DNA of 64,000 nucleotides from Kappaphycus alvarezii (GCA_002205965.3 NADL03000754.1:496001-560000), one strand, 5' to 3'. Numbered from the stretch's first letter, positions 9,060 through 22,180 are shown. Translations and numbers: made by a program. Notes: a model not told the origin generated them from the sequence alone.

Positions 9060-11900
9060 GCACGCGGCGGGTAGATCACCGTTCAAACAGAGATTGAGGA
9101 ACTTTACCAGAGCATGAATGCAATCTCTCCCGAATCAGTAAGTCACCCCAAATTTGCTTTCCCCATTAGCGATATTGGGCTTAATACGGCCCTTAGACTA
9201 TAATCCTAGTTAGACTGAGGCCAATAACTGGAAACCGGCAGCCTTTTCGGGGGGATAGTTTCTCTTCCATTACTTGAAGTGGTCTGGTGAAGGAGTATTT
9301 TGTGAGCAATTAAATAATGGCGATTCTCATATAATTTTGTAGGAATTTCTATGCCATTCAGTAGCTAGGTACTATAGTAAAGTATGTTTTTGTTATTTTT
9401 GTCTGTTTATCGTTATTTTTTACTTTTTTGTTACAGCTTGTAGCTCAAAAAGCTTCTTCACGAACTTTTTCATTTATATTATGGCTCTTTCACGCAATAA
9501 GAGTGGGACCGCAATACAGCTTGACAACTCCGATCACCTTCTTCCTACCGCTACTGCCTCAATATCATTTTGTGACATTTTCACACATAATTGTAACGAA
9601 GATTTGTGTCAGCCTCTATATGTTTTCTTCATTCATTTAAGTAGCTTTTTTAAGTAACTGAGGGTAAATATAAATAAATGGAGTTTTGCAATTAGTCGTA
9701 GGGTTTTCTAGCTGGAAGATAATCATTGCCCAGATATTTGTTAAAATAGATAACAATATCTCTTAAATTACATTTTTGAAATAGAAACTAGAAAAAAATA
9801 CTCATTTCTTTCAAATCACAATCGCAGTAATTTGTATCTTTCTGTCAATAGCCCAAGTCCTCTTTCTGGTGATTCTGTCATAAATGTTTCTTTTTAAATT
9901 TCAAATACCTGATTTTTGCAAAATATTTACTTTAATAATCTCTATATGAACCATTTGAATTTATGATTGTTATTCAAACAGTAGGTAGCTTTCGGATGAA
10001 GTCCAGTCGTCTTCAATTCAATTTCAATGATCATTGCTGCCTCATCATGAGATTGCCTTTACAGCTCTCTCAAAGACGGGCCTTTGATTTTCATTATCAT
10101 TATTTGAAGTCGCTAGTTTTTTTCTTTCCACGACTATGTCGTGTTATCTAACGCAATATTACGGTTAAAAGTACTCCGTGAGAACACACATCAGGATATT
10201 ATTAATTTTTCTTTTTCTGATTGTTTCCCCAGTTCAAGAGGTATTTCTAGTCCGATTTCGGTACATATTTCAATATTTCCCACTCTTTTATTCTGCTATT
10301 TGAATTCGAAGATTAACTCTGGAATGATAAGATGGAGACCAATCAATATCGCTCCATTTTCTAGCCTTTCTGTAGAAGAGGGTACTTCCATTATGGCTTT
10401 TTATTACTAAATATCTTTATTGTATCTGTGGAAGAGAAGTTAATCAATATTTCGATTTTCAGAATAAAAGTTTGTATATTTTAGATATTTTCCAACACCT
10501 GGTTTCTGTCCTCATAGTTAGAATGCCTTTATCGGCTTAACATGATATATATTTTTTAATCAATATGTGAGAACATAGTTACCTTTTATTTCAGATATTC
10601 ATTCCACTTTTAGGGCGATTTTTTAACCACTAGGGCACTGTAGGCCTAGTAAAACGTTTCGGGAAATGGGGGTTGCAATTTTGGAAGTTCTAAAATTGAG
10701 ATTTTAAAATCTTGCGCAAAGTACTCCGGAAAGTAATTATACAAAGAACAGAAATAATTTTGTAATGTAAAATAATCTTTTAACTCACTTGGCCGCATTT
10801 TAGTTAATTATATCAAATTTGAAATTTTCCAGTTTTAGTCCGAACCAAGAATCTTTACAGATCCATAATGTATTTCGAAACTAATTTCAAATTATAAGCG
10901 CTACCTCGAATGGATTTGAAAACGTTGGGTCTTGTAACTCATTCTCTTTTTTCAACTTATTTACCGATGCAAAAAATAAATACGAAGGTTTAATTTGATT
11001 GTTTGGTTGGTTAGCTGCTTGATTGGCAAGTTTAAAATATGGTGGATGATTTGGGTATTATTTGTTTATTTTCTGTCTCGTAATTTTCCTTATATAGACA
11101 TTCATGTGAGATCAAAACCGAAATATCATATTTTTTGCAATTCAATTAAAACAGTTTCCGGAAAGACTACGAAAATGAGAAGTATCATTACTGTTCTAAA
11201 TTATTGTAGGCCATTTTTATATTGAAAAACTACGGTATCTTGTAAAGGTCACTCACCCAACATTTTGGTTGCTAAAGTTGCACTCCTATATAATTTCTTT
11301 CAATAAAAGGCATAAGTAGCGGTCACGGAGACCTGTAACGCTATTAGAGACGAGAGTAAAGACCTAGTAAATATCCTATAATATGGTTAATCCCAACCTT
11401 TGATCCCTTCCTTGCTCAAAATCCCTCTTTTTGCCGAAAAATAAATGTTCTGGGACGGAAAATAGGACTGAAGGATTGGGTTGATGTCGAATGACCTATT
11501 TTTTGAAAAGCTTTTTGACTTTTTTTCCCCTGATTATTCCAATAAAGGAAACATTTTTTGTAATTTTGGTAAGCGAATCGGTTGGGCTATGTTAATTCAG
11601 TGTCCATTCTATATCACTCACCGGCATTCCATCATAGCTCCCCGCATGTCTTGAAATTCCACCTTGAGACTTTTTCCGTTGTCTAATTTTTCTTTCGAAT
11701 AACACAATAAGTAGTTTTGAATCCGCAGACATGGTGACTCTAAATTTTTTGTCGCAGAATCTCCAGATCTCGTTAATTTGCAAGTCCACAATTCACTACA
11801 TTCACGACAGCGAAGTTGTTCTCAAATAACACAGATCTTTTTAATCTTCAAAACATCTTGTTGAGTACTACTATTTTTTTCGTCTTCCTCCGAAAAGTGT
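9060..11900. other. AT-rich gene-free stretch
   Basis: A sharp shift to AT-rich sequence with only short random frames and long T and A runs. I recognise no gene, RNA or repeat of the other families here. Confidence 0.5.
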
Positions 11901-12239
11901 TCTTTCATTTCGAGCTCATCCCCTGAAAATTCTATCCATCCCGAAATATTGCTACATTCAAGAAGCTTTAAATCCAGATAAGCTGATATCTGCCAACTCC
12001 TTGGTCTCTAAAAGACCTCTCGTGACGTTTTAATTCCTAAAAGTCCTAGGGGTCTCGACGGGGCTGCGGCAATGGTAACTAATCGCGCCACTTTTAGACC
12101 AATGACTAAAACCTATCTCGAATCCTTAATCGTTTATCAAGTTTAGCATCTCGCCAAGTTCATCTGAACTTTCTACTCTTTGATAGCTTCATGCAGGGCA
12201 TGATGTTCTGTATAGAGGACAAAGATTTTTTCGACAATT

Positions 12240-13720
12240 GCTTCCGTGGTCTTTAATAAGAAAGGCATGAAATCAAACTCATAATCCCATTGCCAAGAAG
12301 CGAAAATAGTGCTATCCTCGGAGCTTTATATATACGAATTTTCCAATACTCAGACGAGATATCAAGCAGAGCAAAGAAATTCGGATCCGCTACCTCTTCA
12401 AAAAGTTCTTCTCCATTACGCGATGTCCAGCGGTATGCCTTCATCAACTTGCTTAGCTTACGGTAAACATTACGCAATCGGGGTCTCCCACCCTCTTTAC
12501 TCGCCATCCTCACCGGAAACTACCATTCTGAACTCAACTACGGTATAATAAGTGCATCAAAGAACTATTATAACTCCTTCTCTACGATTTATTTGTGCTT
12601 GTACGACGAGCGTTGAGTGTTTCAAATTATCATCCTTCAACCAAGAGGAATAATCAACCAGCTGCTAGGTTGTTCAATATAGAGTTTATCTCATTTTATC
12701 CCTTCCGAGTCATTACGAGGCTTCACTTGAGGTATCTACCTCAGTGCTTTTTTTCAGATATTAACCTTCTGAGTCAAAATATAAGGCCAGTTCGGGCCAG
12801 TTCTGCCTCCTTGCCTTTCCCTGTAAAGTCTTATTCCTTTGATAATTACCTTAAGTCCGGGTCGTACAGCTCCTTATTCAGGATAAAAGGCGTAATGTCA
12901 TGTTTGGAGTCATACTTACCATCATTTTCATCCAACCTAGACATAAACGAAGCATTATACTATTCTGCACCCGAATAGCCTGGATAAATGACATCCTCAA
13001 TATAATTGCACCCTCCTTAGATCGCAGGAGGCTACAGGGTATTGAAAAAAAAACGTACTTCATCTTAACCGCCGAGTGGCCAGCTGGATAACGAATTAAG
13101 AGTCTGCTGTAAAGGTTTCATAGTGGAACTGTCAATAATGGCATCTACTGATTGTTGCGCACCACCAAAAATTACACTGATACGGCCAAAGATCAGCAGG
13201 ACACCGGGACCCCTTCCACGCTACCAGCGAATTAAGCAACCGTCCCATCAGCGACAGCCAGGTGTGCACCTGCAGCCGTCGGGACTTGTTACATTTTCTC
13301 GCAAAAATCTCATGAAATGGGATTAGGAACGGCGCACATGTCTAATAATGCATAAGTATCAGTCCCAACCACTTTCAAGGCAAATACGTTCAACCTATTA
13401 GTTATTTCAAGTTTATAGAAATGGGGGTCTCGTTTACCGGCACAATCTTCACAACGAACCTTTTTCGATGCTTTTTAGCCTCATCCTTATCTCGGGATAA
13501 TGCTTCCCGGAGGCAATACCTAAATAAGCTAAAGCAACCCCCAAAGAAATTTTGTACTTCAACCGTGATTTTGGGTCTTTCCTCCTTCTTCGGAGGCGGC
13601 AAAATACCATAAGGTAGAAAATAAACCGAAGCCATATTGGTAAGGGCATCTTTGTCCACATTTTTAGTGATTTCTCTGTTGAATGAAGCCCTAATGATCA
13701 TTCATTTTCTTCCCAGCGGC
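12240..13720 (-). pseudogene. Ty3/gypsy-type retrotransposon relic (gag?-protease-RT)
   Basis: On the minus strand, 13701-13402 is an open frame of uncertain (gag-like) identity. It is followed near 13400-13310 by NVFALKVVGTDTYALLDMCA, an aspartic-protease pattern in which the usual D-S/T-G-A is D-M-C-A. Further on, 12513-12253 encodes NGEELFEEVADPNFFALLDI then SSEYWKIRI, matching the Ty3/gypsy RT motif around LDLxSGYWQI. The domain order protease then RT on one strand fits a gypsy element. Stops are frequent and no LTRs were found. The AT-rich sequence to 14.8 kb may contain its gag, but I could not prove it. Confidence 0.5.
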
Positions 13721-14990
13721 CAAAATGTCCACCGTATGGAAACTCTGAAGGTCCGGCATATTTGAGTCATTATTGCTTCCTTCCAAGCGCCAGTTTCGTT
13801 CAATTTCGGCTAGTTTCTCAGTTTGCACTCAACTCCATCAAGCTTCCATCACGAAGATAGGTTTTTCCTTTAATTTCCATTCCCACAAACCATACAAAGT
13901 GTTCTATTGTGAGTTTCCTGAGTACATTTCTTGGCGATGAGACCCTTCTAGCCATAATGAATGAAACAAGTAATTGTCCTCCCCCATTTCCGAAGGTCCT
14001 AAAATCTCGAATTGCTTCTTGCCGAATAAGTATAGTACCACTACTTACCCGGAAAATTGATCCATTTTATCATTCAGATACTCAATATTGCTGGCCCAAG
14101 TTTATATTTCTTGCAAAATCATCTTCTGGGGCCTGAACGCTAACTGGGCCATATTGAAGCCAGGGAAAGCAATTTCTTGGCCAAATCGGAAATCTGCAGT
14201 CCCCTTCCTGATCATATTGTATTTCTTTAGGGCCCTGTTCGTGACTATTTATTTTAACTCGAACTTCGAGCCACTGCTTTCGTAGTACTGTAGTACAAAC
14301 GGATCAGTATCGTGGAAGCTAAACCTAATTTATAGGAAAATCACCGTTTCCACAGAACCACTTATCTTGTTTGGTCCAGTGTGGTGAGTTTAGATTCATG
14401 CGCCTCCTAATACCGATTATTTTTCAGGGATAATTCAGCGAGAAGCTCGCCTTTGACTCTTTTATACTTCTTGACTATTTTAAACACACTGAATTCTAGT
14501 TGCTGAACTTGAACTTCTTCCTCCCCATATGGCAAGTAATCTTGATTTAATTCTCAACGTCGGTATTTGTACACATTGAGAAATTCCCAAACGTGATAAG
14601 GAAGCATGCTTGTCGCAGAAAGGGCATCCGTGGAGACAGATTAGAGGGTGTTTGGTATCGGCCATGTTGTCGGGCCTTAGACTCAATACCTTCAAATGAT
14701 TTCCTTTTTCCTTTCCTTTCATTTTGTCTTTCTCTCGTCCAAGCGGAACCTACTTTATTTTCTCTAAATGGTGGGCACTTCAAAGCACTTTTAAAGAGCA
14801 GGGGGTAAATGAGGGGATTCGCTTACTGTGACAGGTACTTTGGCTGTAACCCAATCACATTTCATATCTGAGTGTTACAATGGGTGCATGTACTGTAGTG
14901 AGGAGCCTTTAAAGTGAACCTCAAGGCCACTCATCAGAAAGCCTGCATTGGACATAGTAGTACAGTACCGTGCAACCACACTTCCCCTTA
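13721..14990. other. AT-rich spacer before copia LTR
   Basis: No gene supported. Possibly the decayed 5' part of the minus-strand gypsy-like element, with nothing definite. Confidence 0.3.
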
Positions 14991-14994
14991 AGAG

Positions 14995-15178
14995 TGTTTT
15001 CTGGTTGACCATTACCTCCGTTTATTATTTGTCTTTGGCCTCGCCTGTGGCTTTTGTACACTATTTCTTGCTAAGGGCAGTCTTTCTTGGGTTCTTTGTT
15101 GCTTGCAACCTTTATATCCGTTTTCTGTGTTATTTCTTGGTTTTTTTGTCAGTCCCAGGTGAAAACGGAAAATCAAGG
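14995..15178 (-). repeat. 3' LTR of minus-strand copia element (approximate right edge)
   Basis: Plus-strand TGTTTTCTGGTTGACCATTA and the following TTTGTCTTTGGCCTCGCCTG pair with TGTTGTGACGTCGACCGTTA and TTTGTCTTTGGCTTCGCTTG at 19592 onward. In the element's own orientation the LTR ends in ...ACA. The right boundary is uncertain because the two LTRs have diverged. Confidence 0.6.
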
Positions 15179-18100
15179 TTGTGAGTGGTGTGGTGGTGAC
15201 TGGGAGGGGAGTTCTTGAGTTTGTGGCTGCTGGGTGGATTGAAGTTCAGGTCTGGAATAGGATTCACCTGCATCTGAGCGCAATGCTGCCAGAGCTTCAG
15301 TCGCCGAGGGTCTTGGTGAAGACGTCAGCGATGTTTTGTTGTGATGGATGTGCGTGAATATGACGTTGCCCTCGTTCACATGATCGACGAGGTGGTGCAC
15401 AGCTATGTCTGTTAGCTTCCAAAGTTTGGTATGAGATGTCTATTGGCAACTTGGATGGCTGACGTGTTTTCAATGAGAAAGCTAGTATGGTCGGGTGTCA
15501 ATAATGCCGCAGTCAGCGATTAGAAGGCGGAGCCAGAGCGTTTTTTGGACAGCGTCGGAGCTAGAGAGATAATTGGCTATACGCTTGGATTTGGCTACTT
15601 TAGGCTGTTTGGAGTTTGAACACACGATGGTAGAGCCCCACAATATGTGTATGATGCCTGATCGAGATTTCCGATCAGCTGAGTTGGCGAAGTCGGCATC
15701 GCTGAATGTAGCGATCGGGTGGCATTTACCATGGTGGTTTTGGCCGTTGTGATAGGAGATGCCGTGGTTGACGGTTGCCTTTAGATATTGTATTAGCAAT
15801 TTGAGTATGACTTTGTGATGTTTTGTGTGGTAATGAATGACTTTGGCCAGTTTTTTTACTTCAGACTGTATATCTGGCCTTGTACGGTCTATCAGTGGCG
15901 GAGATCACCAAGGATGCTTTGTTATTGAGACGTGAGATCGAGTGGGAGCGGAGATACTGTGAGCGCGTGATCCCGGTTGGTGTGTTCTGGCCCGTTTTTT
16001 AAACGTGGGTTACACTGCGTCATGCTTCATTTGTGCAGTGTCCTTTGGATGATTTTGGGGTGTTGATATATATGTTTGTCGCCGTTCTGGGCAGTGTCGA
16101 CATTCCAATTTGGGTTACGTAATGGGGTGTTCTATTCTAGTTATGTTGTAATTTCTGAGCAAGTTTTAGAGATTGCTGGGAGCTTTTTTGGAGGTTGAAG
16201 CGTGTAAGAAGTCGTTTATGCTGACCATTATGAGGGTGGCGCTGCCGTTGTCGTTTTTTTGGAACAGGCAAGGGTCCGCTTAGCTGGTTTGGTGTCCGTG
16301 GTTGGTGATATGCGTGAACGGACCTTGGTAGTAGGTGTGCGCGGGTGAGAGTGCGCCGAAAATGTAGCGTATAGGAATTCCGATTTCTCCCGTGTGTAGC
16401 AAATTGCCATTAAATCTGGGCTTTCTCTGATGTAGACGGACTGATAGTGTTGGTAGTTCCGTGCAGGTGTGTCGCGGAGATTTCGATATGGCCAATGTGC
16501 CACGGATGATGGACTAAAATTGCTGATAGGAGGCGTATTTTAGTTTTCTGCGCAATGTATGAGGAAATTTGGACATTTCGTAGTGCAGATGTGGTTGCAT
16601 TTTGTGACCTCTAACGGATCTGCGGGATTTCTTTCGACGTCGAGCGACGGTCCATTTTTGTACTTGTAAGTAATTTTAAGCGGGATGAATTTGGCGGAGC
16701 GGGGGACCGGTGGTCATGGATCCAGCGTGAGGTGTTCTTTTTTTCGAATGTGTCCAGCTCTTTGTCATGTGCCGCTGTCCATTGTGTTCGTCGTTGTAGA
16801 GGCGGGTCTGGGCTGGTATTTGGGGGAGGGTCGGGGAGTCGGGAGGGAACGGTTCGGAGTGCTGCAGTCGGTGACAGACGGTTATGTGGCCGTTTGGTAT
16901 GGTTGGAAGTCGAGGGTGCGTGCAATGATGTATATTTCCGTTTCGGTGTGCAAGACGCGGATAATGTAGTCGTATATTGGACACATGTATCTGGCGAGCT
17001 TCGCGCCGGGTCCAGCTTCTTCTTTGGTTTGTGGATGGAGATGTGGCCCATTCACCCAATTCGAATAGTCGTTATGGGTATGTTGTGGCGTAGTGCCACA
17101 CTTTGGCTGGGGCTTTGCCAGTGATAGAATGGTGTATGAAGTTGTATTTGTGTGCTACATCTTGGAGTGCGTCTTCCCATAACTCTGAGATGCTTTCCTA
17201 TTTGTAGAGCCGCCCGCGTCGCGTTGAGTAGTGTGAGATTGATGCGCTCTCTGAGGCTGTTTTCTTGTGGTTGTTAGGATGTGCGTAGTTTGATTGTGGT
17301 GTCTTGTTGGTAGTAGAGGTTGAGCCGGTCGACGGAAGTGAATTCTTTGGCATTATCTACGCGCACCGTGTGGATGGTATAGTGCGGTTTGTGTGAATGA
17401 TTTCCGTGCATATGTGGGTGAACCAGGACACTTGCTCTCTTCTTTGGAGGAAGTAGACGTTCAAGATGCGGCAATTCGCATCGATGAAAGTGAAGAAATG
17501 CTTTCTTTTTGTTTTGATTATGGTACGATGGGGTCTCATGCGTCCTAACTGGTATAGCTTCCCATATTGTCGTGTTTGCGGTTGGATTTGTGCGGGGCTT
17601 GAGCTATTTTGGCGCTATGACATGGATAAAATGTGATACAAGGTGGTAGTTTTCTGAGAGATGGAGGTAGGAGAGGTAGGGTGTTGCGCTTGGCAATTTT
17701 TTTGCGTGGTGCATGGTGCTGCGTGGTTGAGCAGATAATGCAATTGTGGCAGAGTTATGAGGGTCTGGTGTTGCGCTTGTGGGGTATGCGTCGGGTTTTT
17801 AGTGAGCAGCGAAGTGGTTTCTTGAGGGACTTGAAGCGGATGTGGGGATGTTTCGGCGTGATGTGGTGGTATTAGGTTGTTGCGGGGAATTGTTGGTGGT
17901 AAGGAATGTTGGTGGCGGTAGAATGTACCTTGCGGTTCTTGGTTTGGTCTTAAGTTGTGCAGTATATGGAATAAGCGTCGTTCGGGCTGAAACATGAGCG
18001 TTGGTGTGTTGAACCTGTAGCAAGTATGTTTGGAGGCTGTGGTTGAATGGTGCCCTGACTAGTGTTCGAAAGCCGTCCGGTGTGGTATTCAGAACAATCG

Positions 18101-19330
18101 CTAACTTTTCGGAGAACAATACCGGTCCGTGGCGTTGTGTCAGGGCTCTGACCGAGACCGTGTTGTGCGTCAGGTCTGAAATGGCCAAGGCTGGAAGTCG
18201 AACGGTCTTATCCTTCGGACTCTTGAGAGTGATTGCGCCATGGTTTGCACAGACAGTTCGGTCATTACTGGCTTGGGCGGTGGGACGGGATAGGGAAGGG
18301 GTTTCATTTTTGTGGAGGGGTAGTTGGTGAAGATGGGGTGTGCTGCGGAGTCTGGAATGAACTTACTGTAGAATGATGGGGTCTATTCTTCTTGTTCATT
18401 GGTTTCCGGTTAAATGAGCGCGTGTAGTTCTTGTTCTATTCTTCTTGTTCATTAATTCCCGGTTAAATGAGCGCGTGTAGTTCTTGTTCTAGTTATGAAT
18501 ATTCTATGTTGACCTCTGTGGCGAAGGCGTTTGTTTTGCGGTGGCGTAGGTTGGTGGGTTCGCGGCACTTCTCATCAGTGTGGCGCGGGCTGGAGAATCC
18601 GAGGGCCCCATATTGTTGGCACGGTGTGAATCGATGACGCGGAAGTCTGCTATCTTGGAAGAATGCACGCACCTGCTTGAGGAGTTCTATGAGTGTATTG
18701 TTGGTGAGAGCTGCGGTTCTGGGGACCTCTGTGGAGCTGCTGATGAGCGGAGTGTGGCGAAGTTCTGAAACTCGTTCTATTCGAAGACTAAATCTTTCAC
18801 ATCTGTCGGCTTGCTGGTCGGTGCAGGGACGGGGTTTCAGCGGATTCCTTCCATCATGAATTCGACCGTGTTGCTGGGCTCTCCTATATGTGGTTATTTG
18901 GTTTCCATCATTTTATCCCTGACTTTCTCGTGTTTCGCGGCGAATGTTGTGACATCTGTGTCCGCGGTAAACCTTATGTTCTCGGCTGGTAGTTTGAGAT
19001 ATTTTTGGTCTTTGGTGGTGTCGAGGTGGGTGGTGAGAGATTTGATTGGTTTGTGGGGGTCTCTACAGCAGCGGGCTGGATGACTGGAGCAGAAATCTCG
19101 GCGGGAATTGAATCAATCAGGGTGCTGAGAATTATATCGCCCTTGTTGTAGAAGTTTTCATGTAGAACAATGTTGGTCGGTAGCGTGAGGTAACCGATGA
19201 AGTGTTTCCGTGCTAGTATGGAGGCTGATTCTCCGCGCACGGAGAGTAACCAGAGTGCATAGTGGGATAGGTCCAGTTTTGCGATTTTTGGGACGTAGAT
19301 AGGTTCTATGGTTGCGGATGGGGTTGTGTG
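15173..19330 (-). pseudogene. Copia (Ty1-type) gag-pol, decayed, minus strand
   Basis: Read right to left: gag-like KIAKLDLSHYALWLLSVRGE (around 19300-19230); a low-complexity Thr/His/Pro-rich stretch (18.2-17.6 kb); integrase core with THICTEIIHTNRTIPSTRC and VDNAKEF (17540-17300, keeping the D-N-x-K-E-F signature); the start of RT (QWTAAHDKELDTFEKKNT, 16.8-16.7 kb); and RNase H with DADFANSADRKSRSGIIHIL and KTLWLRLLIADCG (15799-15482), ending HHLVDHVNEGNVIFTHIHHN near 15400. This is the PR-INT-RT-RH order of copia. Frameshifts separate nearly every block, and the central RT catalytic motif was not seen. The coding strand is strongly A/C-rich and G/T-poor, unlike the other copia element at 45 kb. 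Confidence 0.7.
18382..18490 (+). repeat. Two tandem 53-bp units inside the copia relic
   Basis: TCTATTCTTCTTGTTCATT begins at 18382 and again at 18435. Both units continue through CGGTTAAATGAGCGCGTG. They differ at about four positions. Confidence 0.8.
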
Positions 19331-19591
19331 GTTGGTTGGGTACGGCGGGAATATGTCCTGTGCGGTGATCTTGGATAGTCGGAGAAGTTCTTGTGTAAGC
19401 GAGGCGAAAGGTGCAGCGGCTGCACAGAGGGCAGCTCGGCGGCCTCGAGGTTTGTTATGCTGGGCAATCGACAGTTTGGGATGGGACGGATCCTGGGGGG
19501 TATGTGTGCCGCCGTGTGAGATGGTGTTGAGAAGGCGTGATGTGTCGGATAGGTAGATGGCAACGCCGGTTAGCGTATTATCTCCATACCT

Positions 19592-19765
19592 TGTTGTGAC
19601 GTCGACCGTTACCTCTGTTCAGATTTTGTCTTTGGCTTCGCTTGTTGCTTTTAAATACGATTTCTTGCTTGGACAGGCTGTCTTGGTAGCTTTATCAGGG
19701 AGGACACCAAGAGATACTGTACTCCTGGCGGTTGCGACGTACAGTAAAGTTCGGTATCTCCGGAC
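19592..19765 (-). repeat. 5' LTR of minus-strand copia element (approximate right edge)
   Basis: Homologous to 14995-15178. Beyond its inner edge (reading minus) the sequence is AAGGTATGGAGA, which resembles the TGGTATCAGAGC primer-binding site of many copia elements. The outer edge is not resolvable. Confidence 0.55.
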
Positions 19766-19800
19766 TTGAGGCCCTGGTGGCCCGGACGGCGTACTCTACG

Positions 19801-19835
19801 GTACTGTACAGATCAGTACTGTACAGTACAGTACC
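19801..19835. repeat. GTAC-palindrome island
   Basis: Overlapping GTACTGTACA and CAGTACTGTACAGTACAG palindromes. Similar islands occur at 1581-1612, 21577-21603, 22314-22340, 26451-26486, 26565-26623, 28871-28935, 29382-29445, 29529-29541, 31281-31300 and 34108-34147. Confidence 0.8.
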
Positions 19836-20056
19836 CCACCCAATCATGTGTGCTCAATCCATAACTAAGTGAGATGAATTTGCGTACCGTATACTGTCCT
19901 AGGGACAGCTTGTCCCGGAACCAGAAGCATGGCATCAACCGCATCGGTTCTGAGCGAAGGTGTGCCCCGACACAAGCAAGACACTTCACCACCTAACGTA
20001 CCTCCTTCCTGCTAACTCCTTGCCCACATCGGCAAACGAGAGGTTTTCGCACGCCT

Positions 20057-20614
20057 ATGCCTCGCCAAGTATCCAAGAAGCCAAGTCGACCTCGAGCTTC
20101 CAAATCTCCCTCCAAAAAGCGATCCCAGCGTTCGACCGAGCAGGCAGGCGCCAAGTCAAAGCCCACTTCTACCAAACCCAAACGGACCACCTCGAGAACG
20201 AACAAGCCAAGTTCCAAAACCACAAAATCCAAAGGCACGAAAAATCCCACAAGTAAGCAACCTCGGGGCCAAGACAAGGCAAAGCGCTCATCAAAAAACC
20301 GCTCCAAGTCTACCCGAGCAAGGGCCACACCCAAGGCCCCAGCGACAGCACGGAATCGTGCATATCCACCGGGAACGTACTTTTCGGAGCATGGCGGGCC
20401 GTCCACCCCGTACAGACCGTCGAAACCCGTAGCCCCATACGCGTACCCGACGCAGCAGGCGCAAGCGGGTTATTGGCCTCCGAGAAGAAAAAAATCCAGG
20501 TTTAAAGTGTTGAAGATTTTGTACAAGGGACCGAAGTTGGTTTATAAGACGATGAAGAAAACAGTGAATCTCTTTTTGGAATGCTTGGTATGCTTTGAAA
20601 TATTTGATGAATGA
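20057..20614 (+). CDS. Basic Lys/Ser/Arg/Pro-rich hypothetical protein
   Basis: An ATG-started frame of 185 residues. Residues 1-100 are almost wholly Lys, Arg, Ser, Thr and Pro, with many S-K-x and T-K-P repeats like linker-histone or SR-type tails. Residues 101-150 are Tyr/Pro-rich (AYPPGTYFSEHGG and PYAYPTQQAQAGYWPP). Residues 150-185 form a basic/hydrophobic end with KSRFKVLKILYKGPKLVYKT. The composition suggests nucleic-acid binding or a basic structural protein, but no domain family is recognised. There is no signal peptide. The upstream 130 bp is free of repeats and holds no obvious TATA box. The frame's C-rich codon use differs from the flanking repeats, which supports a real gene. 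It could still be a low-complexity chance frame. Confidence 0.5.
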   Translation: MPRQVSKKPSRPRASKSPSKKRSQRSTEQAGAKSKPTSTKPKRTTSRTNKPSSKTTKSKGTKNPTSKQPRGQDKAKRSSKNRSKSTRARATPKAPATARNRAYPPGTYFSEHGGPSTPYRPSKPVAPYAYPTQQAQAGYWPPRRKKSRFKVLKILYKGPKLVYKTMKKTVNLFLECLVCFEIFDE

Positions 20615-21660
20615 GATGCAAACGGCATGCAGTGGTCCGGATCGGATGGCGGCTTATTCCGCAGTTGAGTGGCCTGCGGAGTTGGAAAATAGGTGAGACC
20701 TTTTGCGGAAACGTGAAGTGCATGTAAAGTATTTGCAATACCCCGCCCGAATTTAATTGTTCCATGGCTGTCCCTTCGCGCGCAATCACTTGACCGTGTG
20801 TTATTATGATTCCGTTGGTGCATCAGTCAAGGAACAGAGTTGACCCGTGACTCTTGCAGCGTGTAATGACTTTACGGGGGTGCCCTGGAGTCAAAGCACA
20901 GTCAAGTGTGTTACATGCTAGCTGTTCGTCGTGTTGGAACATGTCCTTGAGGGAGCTGCATTCTGGCTTGAATTTGCATGCATCGTACCGATCTCATATG
21001 ATTGCGTCTTTTTGGAGTGCATGTAACGTATAGGCTCGGGGCGGGTGCCGAGCCGTGTAGTGTTCAAATCTTTTGTTCGGGAAGTTCCCAGAAGAGATAT
21101 CACGCGTGCCGGAATATGTATCCCACTCGCATTCCGATGGTTGCTAAAAGCTTGCCCTCATGCGAACCCGTGTATGGAATGATGTCATCGGATGTGCTGC
21201 TGTTGAGTAAAAGAGACATGACCGACCTCGAATTGTAAAAGTAGTCAACTTGATCGAAGAGCGGCTTACGTTCCATCGGGTGGTACTATTGTACAGCCGT
21301 CTCAAAGTCCCAATATTGGTTTCTGCTATCTTTCTCCTTTTTTGAGAACCGTACGAAATTGTACTGGCCGCAACGGCTTGTCAACCCGTTTACGACTGCA
21401 ACGTGGTGATATTACCGCTGCGGTTGAACACATCTTCACTCATATTTTCAAGGGTTGTGTCATCGAATACCCAAACGCTTGATGTTTTGGAGTGAACAAT
21501 GCGGTACGGTAGTACAGAACTGTGAATTTATTTTCACTTTTAAGGGGTTTCTACCGGGCGAGACAATCCAAAAGCAATACTGTACTTCACAGTACAGTAC
21601 TGGATATCAACATCAACAACACCAGTCGCAGGAATCTTGCAATTGAGAGAATGTAATTTT
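20615..21660. other. Intergenic with one GTAC island
   Basis: No gene recognised. The only structure seen is the GTAC island at 21577-21603. Confidence 0.4.
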
Positions 21661-21712
21661 AGTTTGTATGTATAAATTGTAATTACTCAACTGGACTGCG
21701 CTGTGGTTTGGC

Positions 21713-22072
21713 TGTGGAGGGACTGACACCTTCAACATCAAATTTGTCAATCCTCTCGCGCCATCGAACAGGAGAGTCAACACGTTCAACCCGTTCACCT
21801 CCCTTAACGCAGCCCGAGCGGCGAAGCACAGAAAGTATCAACCCTTCATTGCAACTTCCTCGCGAGGCAGACTCGTCCCCGTGCCCATATCCACTCTCGG
21901 CGGTTGGCATCTAGACGCTTATGCCGTCATAACCGAAGTGGCAAGAAGCGTTGCAGTCAGGGCCATGGAATCATTAGGGAAGGTTCGCGGGATATTCATG
22001 CAAAGGCACGCTGCGGCCGCTGCCACGTTCAACGCGGCCTGCCTGCGGGCTGGCCTCGTGCCAGCCTTGTAG
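21713..22072 (+). pseudogene. LINE family A RLE-domain fragment
   Basis: An open 119-codon tail starting in CGGTDTFNIKFVNPLAPSNR, through HRKYQPFIATSSRGRLVPVP and ISTLGGWHLDAYAVITEVAR, ending in AAATFNAACLRAGLVPAL before TAG. It shares the RLE core (D...N/D-x-K/T-F) and the C-terminal AAC-L-x-A-G-L signature with the other family A copies. It is 5'-truncated, lacking RT and zinc motif. The tail at 22181-22224 follows. Confidence 0.75.
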
Positions 22073-22180
22073 CGACTTTGAACCGCATTAATTCCGAGTC
22101 TTCTCTCATGCCGACCACTTGTACCAATTATTTGGAAGAAACTTTACTTCATTGAGTATTGATGCGCTTTGAAACATAGG

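Noticed and set aside
16685..17124. Two long plus-strand frames
   Set aside because: They are opposite-strand shadows of the minus-strand copia RT start, produced by its skewed composition.
18382..18490. Candidate CRISPR-like repeat
   Set aside because: Only two tandem units without spacers; a simple duplication.
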